In this document: positions 24,536-33,414 of the stretch, in pieces
Layout of the letters: each line of letters opens with the position of its first letter
Numbering within the stretch: position 1 is the first letter of the stretch
Source: Mariniphaga sediminis
GTDB lineage: Bacteria; Bacteroidota; Bacteroidia; Bacteroidales; Prolixibacteraceae
Assembly (NCBI RefSeq): GCF_003573545.1
Contig: NZ_QWET01000002.1
Span: 248,001 to 312,000 of the forward strand
Direction of reading: 5' to 3'
Length of the DNA: 64,000 nucleotides
Made by a program: the position numbers and the translations under genes
Notes under the pieces: model-generated
The model's input: only the letters and a program-made list of their open reading frames with translations
Told to the model about the DNA's origin: nothing
Database searches by the model: none

Positions 24536-25327
24536 TCATTTATCCGATGTATATATAAATTTTAATCCATGATATAAACTTTGAAAAGGTACATGTCCTT
24601 CGTCTTCATAAACTTTCAACTCACATACAACATTCTCTTTGGATTTTATTTTTTGGCTAAAATCTGACAGTTGTTTTCTATTAATTCCATCCGGGTCTAG
24701 AAAATCTTTTAGTCCGTGTGTTAAAAATATTTTTGTCAGTTTATTATTTTTTGTTTTTAAAAAATTAGCTGTTAAGTCGTCGAAATATTCTCCACAATCA
24801 AGAAATGCTCCGCTACATACAATATACGAATCAAAAGAATTAGTATTTGTCAAAAAATAATACAATGTGAAAATTGCGCTTAAAGATTGTCCACATAAAA
24901 TTTTCTCATTGGTTGTCCGAAAAGATTTGTTTATATATGGGACCAACTCATTGTCGATGAATTTTTTGAACTTTTCAGCACCAGGTTCTGTGTCGAAAAA
25001 ACCAGTCTTTGTCGGCATCATATCTCGGTTCCTATTTGTGTTTTCAATCATAACTACAATCATTTCTGGTATTAACTCATCAATGTAAGCTAACCTATTG
25101 ATTGTCCCAATGGTTTCAGAAAATAAGTCAATGTTGCCGTCAAGTCGATAAATGACAGGATAAGACTTTTTTGTCTCATCGTATCCTTTGGGTAGTTTAA
25201 TTATGATTTTTCTATTCTCATTCAGTTCTTTCGAATTTATTGAATCAATAAATCCGAGCTTTATTTCCTGACTAAATAGAATTGTCGCTGATAGGATTAA
25301 TAAGGTTAAAAGAGTTAATTTTTTCAT
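24536..25327 (-). CDS. Exported alpha/beta-hydrolase, esterase D-like (cassette gene)
   Basis: A 263-residue protein with a signal peptide (MKKLTLLTLLILSATILFSQ). It has the putative-esterase fold of the Esterase D/IroE family: KLPKGYDETKKSYPVIYRLD near residue 45, nucleophile elbow CGQSLSA with Ser148, FLTHGLKD carrying a likely Asp, and the catalytic His in YEDEGHVPFQ near the C-terminus. Secreted or periplasmic; substrate could be a siderophore ester, feruloyl ester or similar. The unit is bounded by GTTACCTGC (24516-24524) and GCAGATAAC (25490-25498), complementary at 8 of 9 positions. Confidence 0.87.
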   Translation of the reverse strand: MKKLTLLTLLILSATILFSQEIKLGFIDSINSKELNENRKIIIKLPKGYDETKKSYPVIYRLDGNIDLFSETIGTINRLAYIDELIPEMIVVMIENTNRNRDMMPTKTGFFDTEPGAEKFKKFIDNELVPYINKSFRTTNEKILCGQSLSAIFTLYYFLTNTNSFDSYIVCSGAFLDCGEYFDDLTANFLKTKNNKLTKIFLTHGLKDFLDPDGINRKQLSDFSQKIKSKENVVCELKVYEDEGHVPFQSLYHGLKFIYTSDK

Positions 25328-25489
25328 TGTAATTTAGCTATGTTGTTGGCTCTGTTAAAATTCTGACTAACGCCAAAGTTAATCTTTTGATTTATTGACA
25401 TTTAGTTGTTTTGCTTTTTCTCATTAAATAATGGCTAAAAAAAGACGTTAGCAAAAAAACTCAACTGTTTTACAACCAGTAGGAGGATT

Positions 25490-25686
25490 GCAGATAACGG
25501 TTGGTGCAAGTGTAGTGCGGAGCTTTGAAACGGCAACTTGTCAAGTTTGCACGGAGCCAAGCAGGCGTAGCACTAAATTTTGTTTTTTACCGATAATCCG
25601 TCCACGACGGATTGGCGGTGGTTGAACAAGGCAAAAGCGCTGGAACACCGCGCACTCCCGCATTACATTTGCACTTTGTTATGGGC
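25490..25686 (-). repeat. attC-like site I (third sequence family; best hairpin)
   Basis: On the minus strand the R'' arm reads CCCATAACAAAGTGCAAATG then TAATGCGGGAG. The reverse complement of the R' arm reads GATAACGGTTGGTGCAAGTG then TAGTGCGGAG. GTGCAAATGTAATGCGGG and GTGCAAGTGTAGTGCGG match almost fully, with extra bases beside the AAC core, as in real attC sites. The rest of 25328-25691 has no gene; a small TAACGCCAAAG core lies near 25372. Confidence 0.75.
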
Positions 25687-25691
25687 TGGTT

Positions 25692-26084
25692 TTATTGCTT
25701 AAGTCCTGCTGGTCCAATATATTTTGAATCACCAAAACCAAGAATTGGAATGAAAATAATACTAAGCAAAATTACACCAACTGTAAAACCTTCACTTTTT
25801 CCAAAACTTTTTACCATAAGATTCCATCCCCAAATTATCCAAATAAAATTTAAAGAAGGAATCATCCATAAGAAAATCCACCACCATGGTTTTCCTATTA
25901 TTTCCATGAATACAATTAAATTATAAATTGGAATAATTGCAGCCCAACCTGGCTGATTTGCTTTTTCAAATAACTTCCACATTGCAATAAGTGGTATTAA
26001 AATCAAGAAAAGCATAATAAAGATTATAATGATTTCCTGAGGACCAATAAATCCAAGTAAAACGAAATTTAAAATTTGATTCAT
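25692..26084 (-). CDS. DUF5684-type small membrane protein (cassette gene)
   Basis: A 130-residue protein with four hydrophobic helices. The motif FEKANQPGWAAIIPIYNLIV followed by GKPWWWIFLWMIP and GKSEGFTVG is typical of DUF5684, sometimes found near signal peptidases. Function unknown. The unit is bounded by GTTATGGGC (25678-25686) and its exact reverse complement GCCCATAAC (26423-26431), the clearest cassette edges in the window together with those of the RDD gene. Confidence 0.85.
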   Translation of the reverse strand: MNQILNFVLLGFIGPQEIIIIFIMLFLILIPLIAMWKLFEKANQPGWAAIIPIYNLIVFMEIIGKPWWWIFLWMIPSLNFIWIIWGWNLMVKSFGKSEGFTVGVILLSIIFIPILGFGDSKYIGPAGLKQ

Positions 26085-26422
26085 AATGTTTAGTTTTTGA
26101 TTTTTTTATTCCCTACTCCCTACTCATTTGGCTTTTCGGTAACGCCCCGTTTTTATAGTGATTTCTGGTCTCCACTATTTTTTTTGATTTTCTTTTAAAA
26201 ATTTTATTGTCAATTATTTAATTTCATTAGTCCACCATTTCATTTTTTTATTTAGAAAATCCCCCTCAAATTCATTTTTCGGGAAAGGTTTAAGTTTTTT
26301 TTAGATTGTTGATTTTGTTTAGAATTATTTTTTGTACAAAGAATTAGTCAGGTTATTTTTTTAATTGAAAGTAGGTTAAAAATTTTATCCATGATTATTT
26401 GTGTTAGTTATTTTTCAAACTT

Positions 26423-26735
26423 GCCCATAACGTTGTCGTATATTTACTCCATATATTTTTGTTTTCTGCAAAGCACCTGTATTCATCTTTTATAGAAAAA
26501 ATTATTCACTTATGTTTAAAGAACAAAAAGTAAACCCTCCAACAATTTTTGCCTGCGCACGGAAGTGTTACAGCCCTAAGGGAATAGTTTATTTAAAAAT
26601 ACTGTTCCCAAGGCGTTCCTACTAAACAAATACCAGCTTTCTGCTTTTTGCGGTCGCTGTTGTTTCGGGTTATTTTCACTTTTTCAGTCAACAAAACAAT
26701 GATTTGGTTTTTAAGCGTTGAAGATAAAAAATATT
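26423..26735 (-). repeat. About 310 bp dispersed repeat, copy K1
   Basis: Matches copy K2 (29238-29550) in the same orientation with roughly four bases in five identical, including CGTTGTCGTATATTTACTCC, CACTTATGTTTAAAGAACAA, GCCCTAAGGGA and AAATACCAGCTTTCTGCTTT. Its left edge carries a cassette core (GCCCATAACG). No gene is recognisable in it. The rest of 26085-26929 holds only AT-rich sequence and a terminator. Confidence 0.75.
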
Positions 26736-26877
26736 TTCTTAATCCAACGGGTGCGGAAAGCGCATAACTCATTCATGCCCGGGACTAAACACCCCCCAGC
26801 ATACACCAAAAAGCTAAAACAATAAAGTATAAATTATAAACAGATTACTTTGCTGTATCCAATCAGCGTAATTATAT

Positions 26878-26908
26878 AAAAAAAGGAGGCATCATTATTT
26901 ATCCTCCT
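26878..26908 (-). terminator. Rho-independent terminator of the C45-family gene
   Basis: On the minus strand GGAGG (26903-26907) and CCTCC (26885-26889) form a short hairpin followed directly by a run of seven T. Confidence 0.65.
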
Positions 26909-26929
26909 TCATATTTCTACTTTCTGTTT

Positions 26930-28213
26930 TTATTCAAAAAGCTCTTTGAAATAATACGTGTAAGGAGTACACTCATATGCTGGAACGTTATTTTGGGTAT
27001 CATAAACCGACAGGTTTATTTCACCTGTTGATGGAACGTACTGGATAACCATTAAGTTATGCGATAAACTCGAATTATCATGCATCAGATTCCAGCTTTT
27101 TTGTGCAGAGATGTTTTGTTCGGCATTTACCGCCTGAATCATTGCTGTATAACGATCTTCAAAATTATAGGTGTTATTTCTGGCTACCTGTCCATTAGCA
27201 ACATATAAATTATCTCCAGCAATGGAATCGGGAAATGAGCTATTACGGAAAGTAATATATGGCGCTGTTGGAGCCAGTTCGGTAACTAAAGCTGTGTTTT
27301 CATCGGTATCGGCCATAGCAAGCGCTGATATTAATACGGGTGTAGCATACGATTCATTACTGTTTATATAATCTTTGATATCGAGCAGAGTATTCTCGCC
27401 ATCGAGATTATAATCAGCTGTTTCGATTGCCTCACGCAATGCAAACCATATCGGAGTATAGTTTTGCCCTAATTGAGGGCCTGCTTCCGAATAATCGTCC
27501 ATCGTATTTTGAAACAAAGCCATATGCTCATTAATACCGGATAATGAACCCAGTAACCCAGCAAAACCAATACTGATCCAAGGTTGTTTATCCTCGTCAT
27601 CGGGTTGATGGATACACATCACGATATTTTGGGTAAGAGCATGTGTTACATGCCAGTCTAAGTGGCGGGTAATTACTGATTCTCCTGCAAGGGCAGTATT
27701 TTCGGTTGCACTACCCCAACTCATATATGCCGAACAGCCAAGTCCGGCATTACGGGTATTGCTACTTATACTCATTAACATATTGTATATATCGAGAAAG
27801 CAATTTGCCACAATTAAGTCTCCAACATCAAGCGAATAAACATTTGCTGACGAATCATTCAGCGCATCAATAACCCCTTGCATTTCGTCCATCATATCCT
27901 GACTAATATTGAAGTTACCTTCGGTTGTTGCCAGTGTTTTTGCAGTAGCATAATACTCACTTCCAAATAGTGCTTTTATGTAATCTTTAATAACATGGCT
28001 TATCTCATTGGCCAATAGCGAACCATAGGCATACCCCATTTCGTAATTGCTACCATATACTTTTATAATTTTAATTTGATCATCTTCAATAATTTCCCCT
28101 TTAATTGTCGATGTCTGTTCCTGTTCTTCCGGCTCTTGTTCGCATGCAATTAAAGTGAATGCGCTAATAAACAATACAGAGGCAAACAATTTGCCCATTT
28201 TAAATAGATTCAT
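26930..28213 (-). CDS. C45-family (acyl-transferase/acylase-like) Ntn-hydrolase lipoprotein
   Basis: A 427-residue exported lipoprotein: lipobox LIAC at Cys24 followed by the acidic EQEPEEQEQ, a Bacteroidota surface-export-like sequence. The catalytic region has GLGCSAYMSWGSA with Cys160, the expected N-terminal nucleophile after autoproteolysis, followed by RHLDWH. Other family marks are GSNYEMGYAYGSLLANE at the start of the domain and SGINEHMALFQNTMDD. C45 and related NAAA/choloylglycine-hydrolase enzymes cleave or form amides of fatty acids or penicillins; here the substrate is unknown. It lies between K1 and site J. Confidence 0.87.
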   Translation of the reverse strand: MNLFKMGKLFASVLFISAFTLIACEQEPEEQEQTSTIKGEIIEDDQIKIIKVYGSNYEMGYAYGSLLANEISHVIKDYIKALFGSEYYATAKTLATTEGNFNISQDMMDEMQGVIDALNDSSANVYSLDVGDLIVANCFLDIYNMLMSISSNTRNAGLGCSAYMSWGSATENTALAGESVITRHLDWHVTHALTQNIVMCIHQPDDEDKQPWISIGFAGLLGSLSGINEHMALFQNTMDDYSEAGPQLGQNYTPIWFALREAIETADYNLDGENTLLDIKDYINSNESYATPVLISALAMADTDENTALVTELAPTAPYITFRNSSFPDSIAGDNLYVANGQVARNNTYNFEDRYTAMIQAVNAEQNISAQKSWNLMHDNSSLSHNLMVIQYVPSTGEINLSVYDTQNNVPAYECTPYTYYFKELFE

Positions 28214-28314
28214 ACTTTCTTTTGAATTTAATTGGTTAATAATATTCTCTTATCAATTTTAATGCATGATCATCTCAAATGCTTTTCATCGAGAATGATG
28301 TCAATTCCTAAAAT

Positions 28315-28452
28315 GGCTGGTAATGGTCACTTGTAAGCTGTCGTTGCGGATTTCGAAGAGCGTCAGTGTCCGGTAGGACTGAACGGCGATGCGAGAATCT
28401 GCTGATGGCGCACCACCAAACCCCGCTATGCAATATGCGTTGTGTTAGCACC
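28315..28452 (-). repeat. attC-like site J
   Basis: Minus strand starts GGTGCTAACACAACGCATAT, has GTGGTGCGCCATCAGCAG and TCCTACCGGACACTGACG inside, and ends ACAAGTGACCATTACCAGCC. The first part matches the right half of region E; the last part matches D and, weakly, G and H (ACAAGTGACC). Mosaic arms are common among attC sites. Confidence 0.65.
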
Positions 28453-28458
28453 AGTTTT

Positions 28459-29220
28459 TTATTTATTCATTTCAACTAACTTCCATTTCTCATTTGATTC
28501 TTTTGTCAAATAAACTCTAATCTTCAAATCCTTTTCATTGCCAAGAACTTTTATTCCCAATTGAGCCTGTCCATTACCACCTGTAATACTAATATTTCCT
28601 GTTGGCATTATTCCATATCCTTTGATTCCTCCTGTTTCTGATAATATCTCTTGATTTTGTTCTATTTCGATTATTGCAACTTTATATGCCTCCGAGCTTT
28701 TCATTGTAACTCCAACAAACAAAATTATGAATGTAAAAAAGGTAATACCAACTCCAATTAAAGCTATGATTCTTGGTAGTTTATTTGGCTTATTAGGATT
28801 ATTTACAACAATAGTATTTACAATTTTGTCTCCTAGTCTTTTCTTTTCTTGGCTTAAAGCAAGAACAATAAATTCAACAGGCCAGATTATTATAAGCAAG
28901 TTTCTGATAAGTAGTCTACCAAAAGAAGGAACTTGATTTAGTTCGTCTGCATCTCGAATCATTATTCCCATAATCCATTTCCCCATACTAATCCCTTTAA
29001 TTGAATCTTTTACAAAATATATAAGAAACCCAATAGGCATTACGGCCAACATTGTTATTGTCATTTTACTTATATCGTTATTATCCAAGAAACTTGTGCC
29101 CATTGATAAAAAAACGGTTGAAACCAACAAAAATGTTATTGTAAAATGGTCAATTATAAATGCAGCAATTCGTCTTTTTCTGCTTGATACTCTTAGTTTT
29201 TGGTTTATTTCTTCCTCCAT
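28459..29220 (-). CDS. RDD-family membrane protein (cassette gene)
   Basis: A 253-residue membrane protein. The RDD domain has RKRRIAAFIIDHFTITFLLV (Arg and Asp of the name), a second helix region LAVMPIGFLIYFVKDSIKGIS, then MGKWIMGIMIRDADELNQVP. A fourth helix (about 150-172) precedes a soluble C-terminal part of about 80 residues. Some RDD proteins act as Na+/H+ antiporters, but most have no known role. The unit is bounded by GTTAGCACC (28444-28452) and its exact reverse complement GGTGCTAAC (29238-29246). Confidence 0.88.
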   Translation of the reverse strand: MEEEINQKLRVSSRKRRIAAFIIDHFTITFLLVSTVFLSMGTSFLDNNDISKMTITMLAVMPIGFLIYFVKDSIKGISMGKWIMGIMIRDADELNQVPSFGRLLIRNLLIIIWPVEFIVLALSQEKKRLGDKIVNTIVVNNPNKPNKLPRIIALIGVGITFFTFIILFVGVTMKSSEAYKVAIIEIEQNQEILSETGGIKGYGIMPTGNISITGGNGQAQLGIKVLGNEKDLKIRVYLTKESNEKWKLVEMNK

Positions 29221-29237
29221 TTTTGGTTTTTTAAATT

Positions 29238-29550
29238 GGTGCTAACGTTGTCGTATATTTACTCCATCTATTTTTGCTTTCTGTAAAGTACATATATTCA
29301 CCGTATAAGAAAAAATCATTCACTTATGTTTAAAGAACAAAAAGTAAACCGCCTAACAGTTTTTACCCACGCACAGAAGTGATGCAGCCCTAAGGGAACA
29401 GGTTCTTTTAAAACTATTGCGCCCAAGGCATTCCCAGCCAAAACAAATACCAGCTTTCTGCTTTCTGCGGTCGCCGTTGTTTCGGGTTACTTTCGCTTTT
29501 ATAGTCAACAAAACAATAATTTGGTTTTCAAGCGTCGAAGATAAAAAAAA
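29238..29550 (-). repeat. About 310 bp dispersed repeat, copy K2
   Basis: Same orientation as K1. Its left edge is the cassette core GGTGCTAACG. The two copies thus bracket the C45 and RDD units. The remainder of 29221-29765 has no recognisable gene; a CACCCCAGATACTAAAC stretch near 29584 resembles sequence just beyond K1. Confidence 0.75.
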
Positions 29551-29765
29551 TACTAATCGAACTTTTGATTAAAATATTTTATTCACCCCAGATACTAAAC
29601 GCTACCCAGGAAGTCGGAAATGATAACAGGAGGCTGTTATCAAACAGGAAAACGTTCCTCAAATATAAGGAGGGAAGGCACCTTTCATACATTGCGGCTT
29701 CACCAATCGGAAACCACCGGGATTTAGGAATGCGTTAAAGTCCCCGAAGCAGGGAAAAGTAATTT

Positions 29766-30149
29766 TCAGGCCAGCAGGTTTTCATCCCGGATAATCATCA
29801 GGATGGCTGAGTGTGGCAGAATGAGGTATTTTTCGTTATTAAACTCAATTTCGTAGCCGCTTTTGTTCATAAAAACGGCCAAATCGCCCATACGGGCCTG
29901 CAGCGGTACATATTTTACGTCATCCTGTTTTTGCTTCCAGGTTTCATCTTCTTCCGAAACGGCCGGAATGGGATACCCCGGTCCCACTTTTACAATGTAA
30001 CCGCTCTGAATCTTTTCGCTCTCCTGCACCGTTGGCGGCAGGTACAGGCCGGTTTTGGTTTTGCTCGAAGGCGTTTTGGGCTTTATCAATACCCGGTCGC
30101 CCACCATAATAAACTTTTCGAGGTCCTTTTCTTCAATAACAAGTGACAT
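29766..30149 (-). CDS. GroES-like co-chaperone family protein
   Basis: A 127-residue protein with the GroES beta-barrel: GDRVLIKPKTPSSKTKTGLY (residues 17-36, start of the chaperonin-10 fold including the mobile-loop region), SGYIVKVGPGYPIP, and GDLAVFMNKSGYEIEFNNEK then YLILPHSAILMII. It is longer than a classical 95-residue GroES because of a charged insert (EEDETWKQKQDD). The open frame extends further upstream, but MSLVIEEKDL at 30149 is the natural start. No groEL is adjacent, so this is probably a stand-alone GroES paralogue of Bacteroidota. Confidence 0.87.
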   Translation of the reverse strand: MSLVIEEKDLEKFIMVGDRVLIKPKTPSSKTKTGLYLPPTVQESEKIQSGYIVKVGPGYPIPAVSEEDETWKQKQDDVKYVPLQARMGDLAVFMNKSGYEIEFNNEKYLILPHSAILMIIRDENLLA

Positions 30150-30187
30150 AATTACAATAATCTTTGAGGCGGTAAAGATAGAATTTT

Positions 30188-30865
30188 CTAACGGGTTTCT
30201 GCCCTTCTTACGCAGAACAAAAACTGCAGCATCAGATGCACCGCCAGCAAGCCAAACACATGCCACAAAAAGTGCGTGCCCATGGGTAACCAGGCAAAGG
30301 TATCGGCCCACCGGAAAAACAGCGCAACCCCAAAAGAGATGAGCGCCGTCCCCACCAAATATCCGTTGCGGAAACCGGTTTTTGCAAGGTACCAGCCAAT
30401 GGGAAACAGCACTACTACCGCCATGGAAGCATAATTTACATTGATGGCGGTTTGAACCGGCAGGCCGCTGTTAAAAAGCGCTCCCTGAGAAAAAAAGAAA
30501 ACCATCAGCAATATTACCGGTGGCCACCACTTCCGCCAGGCTTTCATAAAAAAATAGAACGATGCAGAAAAGGTAATGAGCATAATGGGCATCCAATCCA
30601 TCATCAAAAAAGCACGGTGCCAGCGAAATCCGTGGTAGATGGTCCCTCCCACCCCGCCAATGAGTAACAAAACCAACAAAGAAAACATAAACCGGAAACG
30701 GGAAGTTTCTTTTCGGATTTTCAAAAACCAGAAAACCGCCACGGCAACAAACAGTGCGGCCGTCACAAAATTCCAGGGCTCCACAATCACCTTTTCCAGG
30801 TTGGTTTCCGTGTAAGTATGCCCTCCGTCGCGCAATGGAATATTTAGCCAATAAAAAAGAATCAT
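30188..30865 (-). CDS. Seven-helix CREST-type membrane protein (ceramidase/haemolysin III-like)
   Basis: A 225-residue integral membrane protein with about seven helices. Marks of the CREST superfamily are EPWNFVTAALF in the first helix, GGTIYHGFRWHRAFLMMDWM (His and Asp metal ligands) and GTHFLWHVFGLLAVHLMLQF with two His near the C-terminus. Members include alkaline ceramidase and PAQR proteins, zinc-dependent lipid amidases. The exact lipid substrate is unknown. It ends 38 bp before the GroES-like gene and may share a transcript with it. Confidence 0.82.
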   Translation of the reverse strand: MILFYWLNIPLRDGGHTYTETNLEKVIVEPWNFVTAALFVAVAVFWFLKIRKETSRFRFMFSLLVLLLIGGVGGTIYHGFRWHRAFLMMDWMPIMLITFSASFYFFMKAWRKWWPPVILLMVFFFSQGALFNSGLPVQTAINVNYASMAVVVLFPIGWYLAKTGFRNGYLVGTALISFGVALFFRWADTFAWLPMGTHFLWHVFGLLAVHLMLQFLFCVRRAETR

Positions 30866-31090
30866 CTCAAATAATTGTTTTTATGCCATAACAAATCCAT
30901 CCCTTTATTGGAACACAGCCAAATTACTAATTTTCAGAAAATAAATTATTTATACCGAGGCAATATTACAAGATTATTGCAGAAGCTACCAGAGGGAAAT
31001 AGCCGCTACCCAACAACGGGCAATTCATAACAAAAAACAAAACGGCACCTCCGCTATCTTCAGAAACTGTTTAAAAATCGTAAAAATATA

Positions 31091-31328
31091 ATAATACGAA
31101 TCAAGAGTTGACACTAGCTGATTATCAGGAATTCAAACCACTCCGGGGTTGCGTCTTAACCCCGCATTGCCTTCCCCGAGCTTCGCATGGGGCTATTTTT
31201 ATTTATGTCCTTCGGACATCTCTTTATCCCGAAAGGGATTAAATAATAATAGCCACGGGTAAAACCCGTGGTAATGAAGTGGATATGAAAAGAACCCCGA
31301 AGTGGGTTCAACTCTTGATTTGCATTAT
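31091..31328. mobile_element. MITE-like element with terminal inverted repeats and internal hairpins
   Basis: Terminal arms ATAATACGAATCAAGAGTTG (from 31091) and, inverted, ATAATGCAAATCAAGAGTTG (ending at 31328) agree at 19 of 21 positions. Inside are three short hairpins: GTCCTTCGGAC, TCCCGAAAGGGA and CCACGGGTAAAACCCGTGG. No transposase gene. It resembles small non-autonomous or REP-like dispersed elements of Bacteroidota. In the rest of 30866-31609 I see only a perfect hairpin CTCAGCC-AC-GGCTGAG (31490-31505) and the AT-rich leader of ilvD. Confidence 0.6.
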
Positions 31329-31609
31329 TATATAAAATGAATTTAAATTTTATTGTACAAAGTATGATATTGAAAATCAATTTATTTAACCTTGTCCCTA
31401 AAGAGAGTAAATTCCTACCAGATGTCAGATTGGGGTAAAAACTGAAAATCAAAGCAGTATAGTGCCGTGGAATAAAATTTAAATAGTTTCTCAGCCACGG
31501 CTGAGAATAAACCTCTCCCCATCAAAAAATACTAAGAATTTATCCCGTTCGTTTAGTTAAAGGATATTTTTATCTTAATTTCGTCGCACAACCAAAATAA
31601 ATTGAAATT

Positions 31610-33286
31610 ATGGGAAATAAGTGGAACATTAATAGCCGGCTGATTACACAGGATGATACGCTTCCGGCAGCCCAGGCCATGTTGTATGCCATTGGCATGG
31701 ATGAAAAAGATCAGCAAAAAGCCCAGGTGGGAATCGTAAGCACTGGTTTCCAGGGAAACCCCTGCAACATGCACCTGAACGGACTGGCTTCGGCTCTAAA
31801 AAAAGAGGTGGACAAACAGGAGGAGTTGTATGGACTTATTTTTCATACCATCGGGGTAAGCGACGGGATTACCAACGGCACCGAAGGAATGAAGTTCTCC
31901 CTCCCTTCGCGGGAAATTATTGCCGATTCCATTGAAACGGTAGTAAGCGCACAGTTTTACGATGCCGTTATTCCCATTGTTGGTTGTGACAAAAACATGC
32001 CCGGCGCCATGATGGCCTTGGGTCGCCTCAACAGGCCGTCCATCCTGATGTATGGAGGAACGGTAAAAAAAGGCCGTTGGAAGGGCAAAGATTTGAATAT
32101 CGTTTCAGCTTTCGAGGCTTACGGGGAGCGAATAAGGGGAACCATTTCTGATGAAGATTACCGGGGAATCATTCGGAACTGTATTCCCGGCGCAGGAGCC
32201 TGCGGAGGTATGTATACCGCCAATACCATGGCCGCCGCCATTGAATGTTTGGGAATGAGCCTGCCGGGGTCGTCTTCCAATCCGGCACTTAGCCCCGAAA
32301 AAAACGAGGAATGCCGGGGGCTGGCAGAAGCCATTAAAAATGTACTGGAAAAAGACATTAAGCCACGGGACATCATGACCCGCGAAGCGTTTGAAAATGC
32401 CATTACACTCTCCATCGCCCTGGGGGGTTCCACCAACGCGGTAATTCATTTAATTGCCATGGCCAAAGCAGTGGGCGTGGAACTAACCATCGACGATTTT
32501 CAGCACATCAGCGACAAAACCCCTTTTATTGCGGACTTAAAACCCAGCGGCACCTACCTGATGGAAGATTTACACGACGTCGGAGGAATTCCGGCCGTAA
32601 TGAAATTTCTCCTGAAAGAAAACTTCCTGAACGGAAATTGTATCACCGTTACGGGAAAAACGATAGGGGAAAACCTGGAAGAAGCTCCCGGGTTAAAAGA
32701 AGGACAGAAAATTATCCACTCCTTTGAAAATCCGATTAAAAAGAAGGGGCATATCCAGATACTTTACGGAAATCTGGCCGAACAGGGAGCCGTGGCAAAA
32801 ATTACCGGCAAAGAAGGCGAATTGTTTTCCGGCCCGGCCCGAGTATTTGAAGATGAGTTTGAAGCCATTGAAGGTATCCGGACACAGGTTAAGCCGGGCG
32901 AGGTAATTGTTATCCGGAACAGTGGCCCCAGGGGAGCGCCCGGAATGCCCGAAATGCTTAAGCCCACCAGCGCGGTGATGGGAGCCGGTTTGGGGAAGGA
33001 TGTCGCCCTTATTACCGACGGCCGTTTTTCCGGAGGCTCTCATGGTTTTGTGGTGGGGCATATTACTCCGGAAGCTTATGAAGGGGGTGCAATCGGGCTC
33101 ATCCAAAACGGCGACCGGATTACCATCGATGTAATACAAAACCGGATTGATGTGGATTTGACACCGGAAGAGTTGGAGGCCCGCAGGAAAGTATGGATAA
33201 AACCTTCACAGAAAGAACTTACCGGGATATTGAAAAAATACCGGAACTCGGTTGCGTCTGCATCAGAGGGTTGCATCACCGTATAA
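31610..33286 (+). CDS. ilvD: Dihydroxy-acid dehydratase
   Basis: A 558-residue enzyme of full family length. It dehydrates 2,3-dihydroxy-isovalerate and 2,3-dihydroxy-3-methylvalerate to the 2-oxo acids in valine and isoleucine synthesis. Iron-sulfur cluster cysteines are visible in [24 protein letters not shown] and [16 protein letters not shown]. The Mg2+-binding and C-terminal region has [11 protein letters not shown] and [19 protein letters not shown]. Unusually it is not in an ilv operon here: upstream is a MITE-like element, downstream the Wzi gene with its own promoter. The start ATG follows an A-rich leader. Confidence 0.96.
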   Translation: MGNKWNINSRLITQDDTLPAAQAMLYAIGMDEKDQQKAQVGIVSTGFQGNPCNMHLNGLASALKKEVDKQEELYGLIFHTIGVSDGITNGTEGMKFSLPSREIIADSIETVVSAQFYDAVIPIVGCDKNMPGAMMALGRLNRPSILMYGGTVKKGRWKGKDLNIVSAFEAYGERIRGTISDEDYRGIIRNCIPGAGACGGMYTANTMAAAIECLGMSLPGSSSNPALSPEKNEECRGLAEAIKNVLEKDIKPRDIMTREAFENAITLSIALGGSTNAVIHLIAMAKAVGVELTIDDFQHISDKTPFIADLKPSGTYLMEDLHDVGGIPAVMKFLLKENFLNGNCITVTGKTIGENLEEAPGLKEGQKIIHSFENPIKKKGHIQILYGNLAEQGAVAKITGKEGELFSGPARVFEDEFEAIEGIRTQVKPGEVIVIRNSGPRGAPGMPEMLKPTSAVMGAGLGKDVALITDGRFSGGSHGFVVGHITPEAYEGGAIGLIQNGDRITIDVIQNRIDVDLTPEELEARRKVWIKPSQKELTGILKKYRNSVASASEGCITV

Positions 33287-33369
33287 CCAAAAAATAAAAC
33301 GACAAAGGAGTGAAACACAAACACGCGGGGAGAATAACATCCGTTCAAAATATTCAATCGGATCACTTG

Positions 33370-33399
33370 TTGGAGGCCTCTCCTATTTACTTATTTTTG
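33370..33399 (+). promoter_or_regulatory. Candidate promoter of the Wzi-family gene
   Basis: TTG (33370-33372), 19 bp, TATTTTTG (33392-33399), a good -33/-7 match. It lies downstream of the first possible ATG of the open frame (33310), supporting the start at 33415. Confidence 0.5.
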
Positions 33400-33414
33400 C
33401 ACAAAATTTTTCCC

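Noticed and set aside
22398-25686. Repeats G, H and I considered as a CRISPR array
   Set aside because: Only a few copies, more than 1 kb apart, with genes between them and long imperfect dyads rather than short direct repeats.
26423-29550. K repeats considered as insertion-sequence ends or composite transposon
   Set aside because: No transposase, no terminal inverted repeats within each copy, and edges coincide with cassette cores.
31610-33286. ilvD considered as phosphogluconate or sugar-acid dehydratase
   Set aside because: Three cysteine motifs, length and C-terminal signature fit IlvD closely; sugar-acid dehydratases differ in these regions, though an exact substrate assay is lacking.
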